DNA from: Escallonia rubra
Taxonomy: Eukaryota; Streptophyta; Magnoliopsida; Escalloniales; Escalloniaceae
Assembly (NCBI GenBank): GCA_033065855.1
Contig: JAVXUO010000147.1
Coordinates: 124,001 to 188,000, forward strand
Direction: 5' to 3'
DNA: 64,000 nt
In this document: piece by piece, positions 11,781 to 23,671 of the stretch
Numbering within the stretch: position 1 is the stretch's first letter
Layout: each line of letters starts with the position of its first letter
Position numbers and translations under genes: made by a program
The notes under the pieces: generated by a model
Databases searched by the model: none
The model's input: the letters and a program-made list of their open reading frames with translations, nothing else
Told to the model about the DNA's origin: nothing

Positions 11781-12238
11781 GGCCTCTAGCGACGGACAGT
11801 CCGTCCCGTAAAGTATTACCAACGGACTTTTGGCGACGGACATTCCCTCGCTAAAAATCTCAGGGTAACTAATGACGGATTTTTTAGAGACGGATTTTTT
11901 ATGTCGCGAAAATTCCCGTCACTTTTACCGTCAGACTATTAGCGACAGACTATCCGTTGCTAATAGTCTGTCGGTAATTCTTTTAACGATAGTATCGCTA
12001 AAAGTATTTTCAAATAGATTTAGAGACAAACTTCCCGTCACTAAAGATAATTAAATCCGTCGCTAAAAGTTAGACTTTTTTTAACAGATTAAAATATTCT
12101 ATCGCTAAACCTTTAGTGATGAGGTTTTTGCGACGGACTTTTAGCGACGAGCAGTCCGTCGCTAAAAGTTTTTTTTGATGGATAAAAGATTTTTAACGAC
12201 GGAATTGTCCGTTATTAAAAGACCATTTTCTTGTATTG
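11780..12238 (+). mobile_element. CACTA transposon 3' end: subterminal repeats and TIR
   Basis: Many direct and inverted copies of a motif on the pattern GCGACGGACTTTTAGCGACG are packed into about 430 bp. They are followed by TTTTCTTGTATTG (12226-12238), one base away from the canonical CACTA terminus TTTTCTTGTAGTG. Such subterminal repeats are the transposase binding region of this superfamily. The 5' terminus is not in the window. Confidence 0.85.
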
Positions 12239-14080
12239 AGAACTCCGCAGCTCTACAGATCTCTGGTGATGGGTGCTGGTCGTTTTGTGCGTAGAGATCG
12301 AAGGATGTCATCAGAGATGATGATAATGGATATTGGGTAGTAACGATGGCTTGGTGGTAAGTAGTGGGGGTGGGTTCGATGGTGTGGGTGATGATACTGT
12401 GGTAGCGGCTGCGGATGTGAGAGAAAGAGAGAGAGAAAGGAGCCCATCCCATCTACTTGAACCTAAAACCTTAACCCATGGTGCACGACCTCCTGCCCTC
12501 CTCGTCTCAGCTTGGACCTAGTTTCCACCTCTCGCCCTCTATCTCATTGATGGCGTATACATCCTTGTGTCATGAGTTCAGGTAAAACAAGCATGCACGT
12601 TGCATCCTTGCCACGTTATGTTTTTGACCCTCAGTGCTTGTGATAAAAAATGGAAAGTGTAGCAATAATCACATAATTAACTGTTGTGTAAAAGTCCGAA
12701 CTTTGTTTTCTTCGACTAGTCTTTTCGCTAACAAAAGTGTTTGATGTAGCCGTCTTAGTCGGAAATGACATTCCCTATTCGAAGAAAAAGGCTTGCTAAA
12801 CTAGACAAATATTTGTGATGCAAAAGAGAAGTAGCTAATCTCATCTCGCCTTTTGTAATTATTACTTTCTCTAATTTCATTAGAGAGGAAGGCGACGGAA
12901 AGTGATTTTGTTTGCCAACTTGGAACCCAGTTGGCACAGATGATGAGAGGTTTGCTTGACAAGGCGATTCATAACTTTTCCCGTGAAACAGACAACTTCA
13001 GAACAGGGTGGCCCAAAATAACGACATCAAACAAGTGCCATTACCAAAATATTTGCCCCAAAGAGCCAAAGTAGGATGGCCCATACAGCATGTTAGTGAA
13101 GACCCACACAGCAAATCTTTTGTCACGGCTCTGATAGCCACGCTCGAGTTAGTTTAAAAGTGTTACTAAAACCAAAAGTGTCGCTAAAGGTTTCACTGCA
13201 GACATTAACGGATGATTTATCGCCTATGGCTCGTAACAATATATTGGAGTTAAACCCAGAGAGAACAAAAGAAAAATCAAAATCCATTAGTAAGCACTTA
13301 AACTAAACAAGACCAAATAAAAGTAAACATTTATTTGAAAGTATGAAAATATTCATTCAATTATCTCAATTGCATGAGACGACGCTTACCGAATGAAGCA
13401 TCTTTAAGCTTGAGTACGTTAGATAACAAGTAACAAGTCAAAAGCTAGGATGAGACGCACACTAGATTACTCACTCTCTTTAAAATAATTCGTGTCCTTT
13501 TGGCATAATTACCTGTACAATTAAAGTTTTGACACGTTGTCTTCAAGATACAATAGTCCACCTCATAATTGAACTTCATTCACATCTTTGCACCATTGAA
13601 TTAAATTTCACTTAACACCTTTTCCCGATTATGTCGGCTTGGTACCATAATTCTTACAACACTCGGGCTGATCCTTCTAATCGTAATATAGTTATCTTTC
13701 AAAATAAAGCCTGAAATCCTTCTACTATTCTTTCCCAAAGAAGTCAGCTTTGCTCAGCTTACTGGACTATCTTCAGATACTCTTACAGGACAAAGAATGA
13801 AGCTATTAGGCTTTAGCACAACAAACTCCATCACTGTCAGTATTCTTATTGCTCTTGCTCTTGCCCTGGAAGCTTAACCAGTATAGTCTTCTTATCTTAT
13901 CATCTAAGAAGATCTACTCCTAAGCTAGGTCTTCTCATCTCTGTGCATACTCTGAATGGCCTACAAATCAGTAAATTTGAAGGAACTCTTCAGGCTAGCA
14001 ACCGCAAAGTGGCATCCCTAGAAGCTTTTCTAACTTGTCTTTTATGGATTAACAGTCTCAACCTCACACATATTGATCTA
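12239..14080. other. Intergenic, no gene seen
   Basis: Mixed sequence without a supportable coding region. A short piece near 13150-13220 (GTCGCTAAAGG) resembles CACTA subterminal motifs but is too short to assign. Confidence 0.5.
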
Positions 14081-14439
14081 TTCCTCCCGTCCTACATAAT
14101 TTGATCAACTTTTCTTTTTGGGTCGTCCCACCAAAATTGCTCATTTTCAAATAAAGAAAGATTATGTAGATACTTTTACGTATTTACCCTTTTTATATTT
14201 TTTATTCTATTTTTCTCTCCACATTAAAATCTCCATCAACTCATTTTTTCTCTCCTTGCCCATTTTTTTACATTTTTTTATTCATTTCTCTCTTAACATT
14301 TAATACTCCATTAACACATTTTCTCTCTTATGACCCACTTTCTTTCTCTCCTCTCACTAAAAAGAAGAATGGAAAACACACAATATATCTTTAATCTGCG
14401 TGCAAAAAAAATTGATCAAATTATGTAGAACGGAGGGAG
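14081..14439. mobile_element. Stowaway-type MITE
   Basis: Terminal inverted repeats: left TTCCTCCCGTCCTACATAAT, right ending ATTATGTAGAACGGAGGGAG, between TA dinucleotides (14079-14080 and 14440-14441). These are the Tc1/mariner-Stowaway CTCCCTCCGT ends with TA target duplication. The interior (TTTTTGGGTCGTCCCACC) is shared with the copy at 28347-28642, so the two belong to one family. Confidence 0.88.
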
Positions 14440-14441
14440 TA

Positions 14442-14771
14442 TTTACTAATGATATATTTATTATTTGTCAATGTGGCGCCTTAGTAGCAGGAGCACTTCC
14501 AACACTGGACTGTAGATTGATATTTCTTTTGCTCTAAAAAAATATCATCACCTCCAAATATGCTACACTACTCAGCACCAGAACAAGAAAGCCAGGAACA
14601 AAGCAGAAAACACTAATACAACGATATCAAGAGGAGTGACTATCACCCCATGATTTTGGTTTAGTTTTTTCTGATGTGCATATTGTTTCCTAAACTCATT
14701 TCGATATGGTTGTATAACTATTATGCTCTTTTGGGTTCCTCATGGAAAGTAGTTAAACTACTTTTGTAACC
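14442..14771. other. Intergenic, no gene seen
   Basis: AT-rich sequence between the MITE and the LINE target duplication. No feature recognised. Confidence 0.4.
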
Positions 14772-14921
14772 ATTAGAAACAAACTCCTTTTTTTTGTAAG
14801 AGATTCATCTCATTAAGAAAATAAAGGTCAGGTACAAACAGGGTTGTTCCTCACTTCTTCCAAGTTAGACAAAAGGTTGGAAGATATGGGAACAAAACTA
14901 AAGACATTACAGAAATTAGCT

Positions 14922-16510
14922 CTAGCTGCTAAATTGTGAGCTGCTCGATTGGTCGTCCTTGGGACAAAGATAGCATCCCAGCACTTGATTCAGGAAAGAA
15001 TTTTTTTTTGCTTCGTCGATGATTAACTTGATTCTCCAGCTTGGATCTATATCAAAGTTTCGAATGCACTTGATTATTACTTCAACATCACCTTCAAAAA
15101 TCATATAATCCATTTTGAGCTTCATAGTAGTATTAATGGCTAAAAGTGTAGCTCTTGCTTCTGCGAATTCAAGGTTGCTCGAGTTGATGAGTTATGTGAT
15201 GCCGAATTCAATCTCCTTATCATTTCTGCAGATAATCACAATGCAAGCTTTATCACCTCTAATGGCTGCATCAAAATTGATTTTCCTCCATCCGAATGGA
15301 AGGGGTCCATACTTTCACTAGCAACCGATCAACTCTTTGAAAATCTTGAACCTCTAATAAGCATTTAGTAGCAGATGTAACGCTTTTTGCCAACTTCTTA
15401 GGTACTAAAGGAATATTATCATGTACGAGTTTGTTTCTTGCAAACCAAATCATATCCATCAGAGTAGTCGTATACACAGTATATCGCTTTTGATCTTCCA
15501 AGGACCATCCAGGTGGCTTAAGGATGAAATTGAGCCATTGCAAATGGGAACCAGCGGACGGAGGGGGACGGAATCCAAATGGATTAAGTAACCAGATTAA
15601 TCTAGTAATGCTACAATTCAAGAATAGATGAGTGGCAATTTCCTGTTGCGATTCACAGAGAGGGCATGAAGAGTCAATATTTGGGATGTTAATAGCAAGA
15701 ACTTGTCTGAAAGGCAAAATGTTCCACGTTATTCTCTAAATAAGAATTTTGTGTCTTCCCGGATCTTGGCTTTCCACAGATGTTTCCATAAGTTCGTGGG
15801 AAAGTTTTGAATGGGAGTAAATTTACTCTCATTGGCAGTGAGGTAACCGGATTTGGATGTGTATTTACCAGAATGGTTAGGGGTCCAAGCTATTATGTCT
15901 TGGGATTGGTTGAGAGGTATTCTGATTTTCTTGATGGCTTCAACAGTTGGGTTATCGAACAAACTTTGGATTTTTGGGAGATCCCAGGTTTTGGATTGAG
16001 GGAGAAAGAGATCAGCAACTATGAAAGAGTTAAGTGAGAATGAGATGGTTCTGTAGGGTGAAAACGATGAGGGAAAGGTATCCAAGGATCTTCCCAAATA
16101 TTGGTTGAACGACCATCACCAATGATATGACCAGCTCCCTTACGAAGAAGATGTTGAGCTTTACACATTCCTTTCCAAATCCATGAAGAAGATTTTTTAG
16201 GGATACAATGCAAGAAGTTTTTTCCCCGAAGATATTTTGATGCCAAAATCTGAACCCACAGAGAATTAGAGTTAGTGATAATTGCCCATCCCCACTTTGC
16301 AATAAGGGCCAAGTTCATATCTTGCATTTTTTTCAATCCCAAACCTCTAACAAATTTCGGTTTGCATATAGAATCCCAAAATTTTGGGTGGAAATGATGA
16401 TTCTCATCAGATTTAAAGCCCCACCAAAAATCTTTCAGCAATTTGTCAATCCTTTCATTGACTAGTATGGAGCACATGCCTTGCACGTGGATGTGGTCGA
16501 GAGTAATTTT
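14922..16510 (-). pseudogene. LINE ORF2 C-terminal part: zf-RVT and RNase H-like domains
   Basis: Minus-strand segments read, in order, FWWGFKSDENHHFHPKFWDS (the post-RT WxG..W region), WKHLWKAKIREDTKFLF, then CPLCESQQEIATHLFLNCS (the zf-RVT domain with C..C..H..C). A later FDAAI motif and EARATLLAI precede YMIFEGDVEVII (an RNase H-like RVT_3 domain). Several stops and frame changes (near 15720, 15270, 15125) break it. These domains process the LINE RNA/DNA hybrid in intact relatives. This copy is dead. Confidence 0.88.
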
Positions 16511-18422
16511 TGAGGTAATATTATTAACTTTTTTGGATCAAATAATATAATTCAATTATGTTCTTATTTCTTTTGTGACTTGTTCTAGAAGAAATGTATA
16601 TTTAATGTTTACAATTGTGATCAATATTTGAAAATCTTCTTTCCAAGCTTCTGGATTGAAGAAATGTTTGATGTTACTACTGAAAAAAAAAGTAAATGGA
16701 AAAACTTTTAAAAGAATCAATCTATGTCTTTGTTTTTGTAATTTGTTCGATTGGTTTATGGTATACAATTAAGAATTACAATTTTCATAATTTTATTGTA
16801 GTTTGGTTTGGTTCCGTGAGCTTTCTATTAATTTTTTTTTCTATTCATCAAGAGAAGACAAAAAATAAAGATTTTTTTTAATTTAAAAAAAATAATTCTA
16901 TTGAATAATAAATAAGAAAGAAGAACTCAAAGCCTTAAAAAGACAATTTTTTTTCTTTTTTGGTTTAAACAAAGAAGTTTACAAAGAGAGAACTATTGTC
17001 TGTTGATTGCGGCATTGAGAGCAGAGGCCATTTCCTTTTCTCTTTAAACACCAAAAGAGGGAAATGGGGTTTTAGCGAACAATTAATGAGAAAGCTGTTT
17101 GAAACATTATACGTCCAAACCACAAACCAACACTCACAATATAGACAATTAATATGCATGTGTATATAAATCAATTATACATAAAACAATATATAAGAAT
17201 GTTATGATTAATGTATGTTTCTGATTTCAACAATAAGATGCAGTGAATGTGCATAAAATCAATATTTTTGTGTTGTGAGAGACTCATGATGCAGGCAATA
17301 TGCTTTTCAGCTTTTAGCATGTAGAATGAGAAGATGTAATTTTACTTTATTATATAATATCATCTTAGCCTTCATTAAAGTGATCTTCTTTTTTGTGCAC
17401 TGGATCTTCAGCTGTCATTGGATGATTTTCATCATTTTCTTGTGTTGGATAGTATTCTTGAACTTTGTGTGCTATCAGCGTTGCTCAGATTCTGTCATTT
17501 TCAGCTTTTTTGTCCATCCTAATGATGAAGTTGAATTCTTTCCCTTCCATTTTCTCAAGGTTCTTTCCATTTTGCGTGTAATTTTTAGTGTTAGACGTCG
17601 TTCTTGCCTAAATTTTTACAAGGCATATAGTTATGAATTTGTGTACCTTATTTGATTGTATCAATTTTGAGACTGGACGTCCAATTAAAATTTTGATTGC
17701 GTCGAACAATGTTATGAATGCATGTTGAATGTCACCAATTACAACCACTTTCAGCATGTACATGCTTTTATCAATATCATTGAATCAGCAATATTTCTGT
17801 TAAAATAAACAAATATTTTTAATTTTCCTAATTTACCTTGATTCTTGGAAGTTCACATTTATCATCCTTACAAGCCCGTCCTTTTTCTATGATTGTAACT
17901 TTCTTGCAGCATCTTTTGCATGCTTAGTACCATGATTCTTTTTTGTTTTCAATTGTCAGTAATCTCGCTTTAAAGAGCAGTACAATTTCTGTATGAAGCT
18001 GTTGTTAATTTGCGTCGTATTTAAGTCTTGTTTTTTTTTTCATTTATGATGCATATTAACCTTGTTTTTCATTTTTTTTTATTTTTGTTTTTTCAATTTT
18101 TTTTTGTTTCTTAACTGATTATTCAAGTATTTCAGTTTCTTTGTTTTGTTTTTGTTTTTCATTTTTACAATTATTTAATATTTTACTAACCCAAAAATGC
18201 AAAAAAAAAATATATATATTTATTTATCACAGTTCTCATTACCCAATATTTAGAGAACATTCATTATTCAATATTTATTTCATTTCAACCAAATTAGAAA
18301 GGGAGTAATAAAGAAATTTCTTTGTTTTATTTTTATTTTTTGTCATGAGACTTTTCATTTTCCAATGTTAGAACATGTTCATTATCCAATGCTCATTTAA
18401 TTTTAAGCAAATTTAAAAAGGA
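16511..18422. other. AT-rich insertion of unknown type within the LINE
   Basis: The LINE frame stops making sense near 16510 and resumes at 18423-18424 (minus strand LEKHL). The intervening 1.9 kb is strongly AT-rich and has no protein-like frame. It ends with two diverged direct copies of a block of roughly 115 bp (about 18230-18310 and 18345-18425, sharing a phrase like GAACATTCATTATCCAAT). I found no convincing TIR, LTR or TSD. Confidence 0.5.
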
Positions 18423-18822
18423 GTCATAAATGCTTTTCCAATCTTGCTATCAAGTCCGCAAATGCTTTTGCTTTTGGTTGATTAGTGAACATGGGGAGTC
18501 CAAGGTATTTGGTATCCTTTGGAGCTTTCCTGAAACTCAAAACACTGCATATTTCTCTTCTTGTATTGTTGTTCACGTTTCTGCTGAAATGAATTTGGGA
18601 ATTTTGTTTGTTAATGCTTTGACCAGACCATCGGTTGTAAGTCTCAGAGCATTTTTTAACATGATTTGCTTCATTTGAATTAGCTCTGCAAAAGATGAAC
18701 AAATCGTCAGCGAATAGCAGGTGCGAAACTGTCGGGCTTCATCTCCTCATTTTGATTCCATGAATATGCCCTTTATTTTTAGCTCTTGAGATTAGTCTTG
18801 TGAGAACTTTCGTCGCTAGGAT
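18423..18822 (-). pseudogene. LINE ORF2 reverse transcriptase, FADD-containing segment
   Basis: Minus strand reads LTRLISRAKNKGHIHGIKM, one stop, then LLFADDLFIFCRANSNEANH (FADD coded at 18700-18714) and later KYLGLPMFTNQPKAKAF. FADD holds two of the three metal-binding aspartates of the RT palm. Across the LTR element, the codons before 25940 and after 18822 join in frame once one AGGAT copy is removed, confirming a clean later insertion. Confidence 0.9.
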
Positions 18823-21026
18823 TGATGCCAAGGAAAGTGGGTTCGTACCTACGTGGAGATGTCACAATGGCTGCAGTCCGAGTCAGATGCCAAGTATGTT
18901 GATGTGAGACACAGCAAGGGTGGAACAAGGACAGAGACCAAGGGCTTCCCAGACAGAGCTTGAGGGTGGCAGTGCTGCGAAGGCGATAGCGCAGGATGAA
19001 TACACGACGACAGTCACAATCCGATGCTTAGGTCCAGAGTCAAGGTCCTGTATGTTTCTCTCTCTAGGATTCTAGAGTGAGAAAGTGAAAATGTTCTGAA
19101 AATGTCCAACCGTAATGTTCCGTCCCAAATGAATTCTCAAGACCTCTATTTATAGAGATTGAGATAATGATGTCTTTAACCGACACGTCGCGCTCCCCGG
19201 GAGTGACACGTCACCGGGGGGTCCACGGGTGCCGGTTTTCCACGGACTGTCGGATCGCATATTTACCCGGCCTGCCCCGCACAGCGTTGCTCTGTCTGTC
19301 TAGAAAGATTGGCTCCCACAGTGTCGGTGCGGCCAGAGAACCCCCTTGATCCAACCTCCAATCCAAGCCCTTGTAGAGTCCCACAGGCCTGGCAGCGGTG
19401 GGGAAGACCCGACGCCCAACTGCCAGGTAAACTAGAATCGATGCCCTCCGAACCCCTGCTCCCGTCTCAGAGTGACCCGGGGGTCATAGTCCCTAGGGGT
19501 GCCAACGTAAGCCCCCAGTGCCGGAGCACGTAGGCCAGTCACGCGGACACCATGGCGAAGATAGTATCCCAGAGGAGTAGCCTATTCCGCAGGCCGAGTT
19601 ATCATCCCGGAGGAGCCGTCTACCTGGTCGGCCAACGTAGAATCCCGGATGAGTCGTCTACCTAGCGTAAGGGGAGTCTTCGTGCCGGAGCACTTAGAGC
19701 TCCCTGGCAGAGATAGTGTCCCAGAGGAGTCACCTATCCCCGCGGATGAGTCCTTGTGCCGGAGCACTCAAAGTGAGTCAAGGTAGCATCCCGGAGGAGC
19801 CGTCTACCTGACAAAAGGGGAGTTGAAGAGCTCCCTGGCGGAGATAGTGTCCCGGAAGAGTCGCCTATCCCCGCGGATGAGTCTTTGTGCCGGAGCACTC
19901 GGAGCATGTCAAGGTAGTATCCCGGAGGAACCGTTTACCCGACTGGCCGAGGTAGCATCCCAGAGGAGCCGTCGACCTAGCGGAAGGGGAGTTGAAGAGC
20001 TCCCTGGCGGAGATAGTGTCTGGAGAAGTCGCCTATCCCCGCGGGTGAGTCCTTGTGCCGGAGCACTCGGAGCACGTCAAGGTAGCATCCCAGAGGAGCC
20101 GTCTACTCGACTGGCCGAGGTAGCATCCCGGAGGAGCCGTCTATCTGGCGGAAGGGGAGTTGAAGAGCTCCCTGGCGGAGATAGTGTCCCGGAGGAGTCG
20201 CATATCCCCGCAGGATGTTGCACACTCCGGAGAGTGGGTCGAAGTATGTTCCATGACCAAGGCAAGGTCCGCATGGTATGGTGAATGAGTGTGGTGCACG
20301 GGTGCATGTAACATGATTGTGGCGCATGGGCGCGATGAAGTGAGTAAGGTGCCGAGGGCACGTCTTTGTTAGTGGCGCGGCGCATGGGCGCGACGTAGTG
20401 CGTATGGTGCCGAGGGCACGATAGTGTGACAGAGAGCCTGGGGGCACGGTTGTATCAGCAGCGCGACGCACGGGTGCGGCTGAGTTTTTAAGTGCGGCAC
20501 CCGGACGCCGGCGACGGGGGTCGCGGAGATGTGTCCGGGCAACGGGGTCACGGAGTTATGTATGGTCTCTTGAAGAGAAGTGAAGTGTTAAGTATGGAGA
20601 CCAAAGGTCAACCCATAGGGGAAGGGGGAAGTCCAAGGTCAACCCTTAGGGGGAGGCCAAGGCCAACTCCAAGGGAAGGCCGAGGCGGACCCCCAAGGGG
20701 AGGCCAAGGCCGAGGCCGACCCCAAGGGGAAGGCCAAGGCTGAGGCCGACCCCAAGGGGAAGGCCAAAGCCAACTTCCTTGGGCAAGTGCCATGGTGCGC
20801 CGATGGGCGACATGCGAAGTGCGACGGTCGAAGTGTCATGAGGCTTTGCGCGAAAATGAGCTTCTGAGTGACGAAGTAACGTAACGAAATTGAAAAGTGC
20901 ACGTGACTTGAGCGTGCATGCTTTGACCGGTTGTGAGCGTTGAAAATGACTGTTGCTTGTGCAGATGTGTCATGGAAAATGGGACCCCAGTGGGCCTTTG
21001 GGTGCGAACAGAATAGGTTGGGAACA
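18823..21026 (-). repeat. 3' LTR of the 7.1-kb element
   Basis: 2204 bp, alignable over its full length with 23672-25935 (2264 bp). By eye there are a few percent substitutions plus length differences in the tandem-repeat section. Confidence 0.92.
19555..20215. repeat. Tandem repeats inside the 3' LTR
   Basis: Short phrases GGTAGCATCCCGGAGGAGCC, GAGATAGTGTCCCGGAGGAG and GCCGGAGCACTCGGAGCACG alternate in a higher-order pattern over about 660 bp. The matching block in the other LTR is at about 24395-25095. A separate CCAAGGGGAGGCC-type repeat follows at 20630-20770. Confidence 0.85.
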
Positions 21027-21041
21027 TAAGCCCCCTGCGTG
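21027..21041 (-). other. Polypurine tract of the 7.1-kb element
   Basis: On the minus strand CACGCAGGGGGCTTA directly precedes the TGTTCCC start of the 3' LTR. It ends in the same GGGGGCTTA as the tract of the 4.9-kb element. Confidence 0.7.
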
Positions 21042-23650
21042 TGGTGTGCGCGGAGGGGCAACCCGAGCGGGCACCGCATGCATAAACACTTAACAAGATG
21101 TTGATGTTGTTTGGTCGGCGAGCTGTTGAGGTCGTCAATGTATGATGATGATGAAGAGTAGGTGGCTCGAGCCACCTCGTGCACCACCTACGAAAGATTG
21201 GAATGCTTGGGGATTGAGACAAAGGCACGATGATAGGGCGCAGGGGCGCGAGCATGTAAACGACGCCCGGGCGACGGATGACGAGTGTCGCGGAGACGTC
21301 ACCTGGGCGATGGGCGACAAGCATCGCGGAGACGGCGCACGGGCGCTGGCGACGGTGGTCGCGAAGACAGCGCCCGGGCGACGAACGACGAGCGTCGAAC
21401 AATGAGTAGGAGTAGGTGGTTCGAGCTACCTCGCGCACCACCTACCAAGGATGTTGATTTCGGAGGACGTCGTCACACGGGACTTGATCAAATTTGCAAA
21501 AAAAATTCTAAGTATAAAAAAGTATGAAATGTGTAGGGGCGCGATGTGTGCGATTGGGCGTCGCGATGCAGGGGCAGTCCACGACGGGCGCAGGGGTGCG
21601 GACAATGAATGTCGGTCAATTTTGCAAAAAAAAAAAAAAAATTTTGAAGTTGCTGGCCTTGGATGTCGGCCATGATGTGAAGGTGGGAAGGTCAAAGGTG
21701 ACGGGGTGGACTTGGGTGTTGTGACGGAAGTGAAAGGTTGGACGCGAAGCGCGCGTTGGTCGGCATGATGATTTTTTTTTTGCATGCTTGTGAGGATGAT
21801 GGATGGTTGTCGGCCGTTGGGTGAATGTGTGCGGGCCGAAGGTGGTGAAGGGAAAGAAGAGATGGAGAGGTTCTTGAAGGTGATGGCCATGGCTTTGGGA
21901 AGGCCAAAATGGGTGGCCTTGATGGTGGCCGAAGGTGAAAAGAGGGGGAGGAGGATGAAGGCCGAAGGTTGAAGAGGGGGAGCGGTCGGCCTCTGCCTAG
22001 GGTGTGGCGTGAGCGTCGGCCTCGGCATGGGTGGAGTTGGCCGAAAAAAGGAGATGGGGAAAGAAGAAAGGAAAAGAAGGCACGACGCGGTGGAGTGCCG
22101 CGGGTGGCCGAGGCCGAGCTGTGGGCGCGGGGTTGCGGGGGAAGAAGAGAGGGAGAGAGGGAGGGGGGTCGGCCTAGGGAATGGCGTGGGGAGGCCGAGG
22201 CTGAGGGGGAGAGGGAGGGTGGCCAAGGCTGAGGCTGAGCTTGGGGAGAATGAGAGGGGGGAAGTGAAGGAGGGGGGAATGGGAGGTGGGTTGAGGCCGA
22301 GGGGGTAGATGGAGGGGAGAGAAGAAGGGGGGTCGGCCTAGGGAAGGGGTTGGGGAGGCCGAGGCCGAGGGGGTAAGGGGATGAGTGGCTGAGGCCGAAG
22401 AAGGGGAGGGGGAAGATGGAGGGGAAAGAAGAGGGAAGATGGAGGGGAAAGAAGGGGGTGGCGGGGTGCCGCGGATGGCCGAGGGGCGGGGGGAAGGAGG
22501 GGCGGGGGAGAGAAGAGAAAAGAGAGGGAGGTGGGGGTGAGGCCGAGGGGTCGGCGTCGGCGAGGGAGGGCTGCCGGCAGAGGCCGAAAGGGATGGCGGC
22601 GCATGGCATAGAGGGCTGTGGCACAAGGAAGAGGGAAAGAGATTAGGGTTGGCAGATTTAGGGTTTTGAGGACACGGGTCGGGGGTCGAGTTCGGGTCGG
22701 GCGGGTATGAGACTGAGATAGAAAAATGGGTGCGGGTCCGGGCGCACGTTAGGGTTCTGCCCAGTTTCTTTTGAAGTTTGAAGTTTGAAATTCAAATAGA
22801 ATAATAATAATAATAAATATTTTTTTTTTTTTGCAACCCTAAGGAGGGAGCCCCCAAGAAAATTTTCATAATGTATATGGAGAGAAAGAGAGGAGTGGGA
22901 TGGGAGAAGAATGAAACTTTTTCCATAAGCAAGAGAGAAAATTATGTATGAAGTGGGAAGAAGGATTGTGAGGGAAGAGAGGAAAGAGTGAGGGAGAGTG
23001 ATGAGAGCATGAATGTGGGGAGTATGTGAGGAAGATGAAAAACTTGAAAAAATTTCTAAGTGTTGAATTTTTTATTTTTTTTGAGCTCGGGCAAGGATGC
23101 TAAGGGAGGCCGCTGAGGATGATCATCGATGACCGGTTGCAAAGAAAAATGAAATTTTTTTTCTAAGTGTTGGGCGGAGATAAGGATGCCGAGGGAGACC
23201 ACTGAGGATGATCATCGATGACCGGTTGCGAAAAAAAATGAATTTTTTTTAAGTGTTGGGCTGAGATAAGGATGCCGAGGGAGACCACTGAGGATGATCA
23301 TCGATGACCGGTTGCGAAAAAAAATGAATTTTTTTTCTAAGTGTCCAGAAAGTAAATGAAGGATGATGATGCGACCGTAGTAGCGCGGCTAGAGCCACCC
23401 CGCGCACCACGTACCAAGTCGTTGCAATGCGAGGCCGAATGGATTGAGAAATGGTGAAGCCCCCAAGGGGGTGGGTGATGGTATGAAGGGTGGTGTCAAG
23501 AGACTTGTGCAAGAGCAATATAACTTGAAAAGTTTCTAAGTCTGGAAATGACGGCCTCTTAGATGGCTGGGTTAAGGTTGTGACTGGTAGTCCCGGTAGC
23601 CCTTCATTGCTGAGTGTGGAAGATAGGCAGACTGCAATACGATGCTTACC
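21042..23650 (-). other. Interior of the 7.1-kb element: low-complexity, no gag/pol
   Basis: From about 21950 to 22640 the plus strand is a G/A-rich tract (GGCCGAGG, GGGGAGAG). On the minus strand it gives Pro/Ser-rich frames of up to 310 residues that overlap each other in different registers. That is a composition artefact, not a conserved protein. From 22850 to 23040 it is AG-rich. Between 21140 and 21440 a phrase GTAGGTGGYTCGAGCYACCTCG recurs twice, with a third relative near 23390. Confidence 0.6.
23045..23342. repeat. Tandem repeat of about 85 bp, three to four copies
   Basis: Copies contain CTAAGTGTTG, then GATAAGGATGCCGAGGGAGA, then a segment ending GATGATCATCGATGACCGGT and an A-run. 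They begin near 23055, 23161 and 23244, with a partial copy at 23335. GATCATCGATGACC is itself partly palindromic. Confidence 0.8.
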
Positions 23651-23668
23651 TCCCCAGCGGAGTCGCCA
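23651..23668 (-). other. Primer binding site of the 7.1-kb element
   Basis: TGGCGACTCCGCTGGGGA on the minus strand, separated from the LTR end by 3 nt. It fixes the element's orientation. Confidence 0.8.
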
Positions 23669-23671
23669 AAA

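Noticed and set aside
21426..22626. Overlapping Pro/Ser-rich minus-strand frames of 266 and 310 residues
   Set aside because: They overlap in different registers in a GA-rich tract, have no conserved motif and match the composition bias, so they are not a gag or any other protein.
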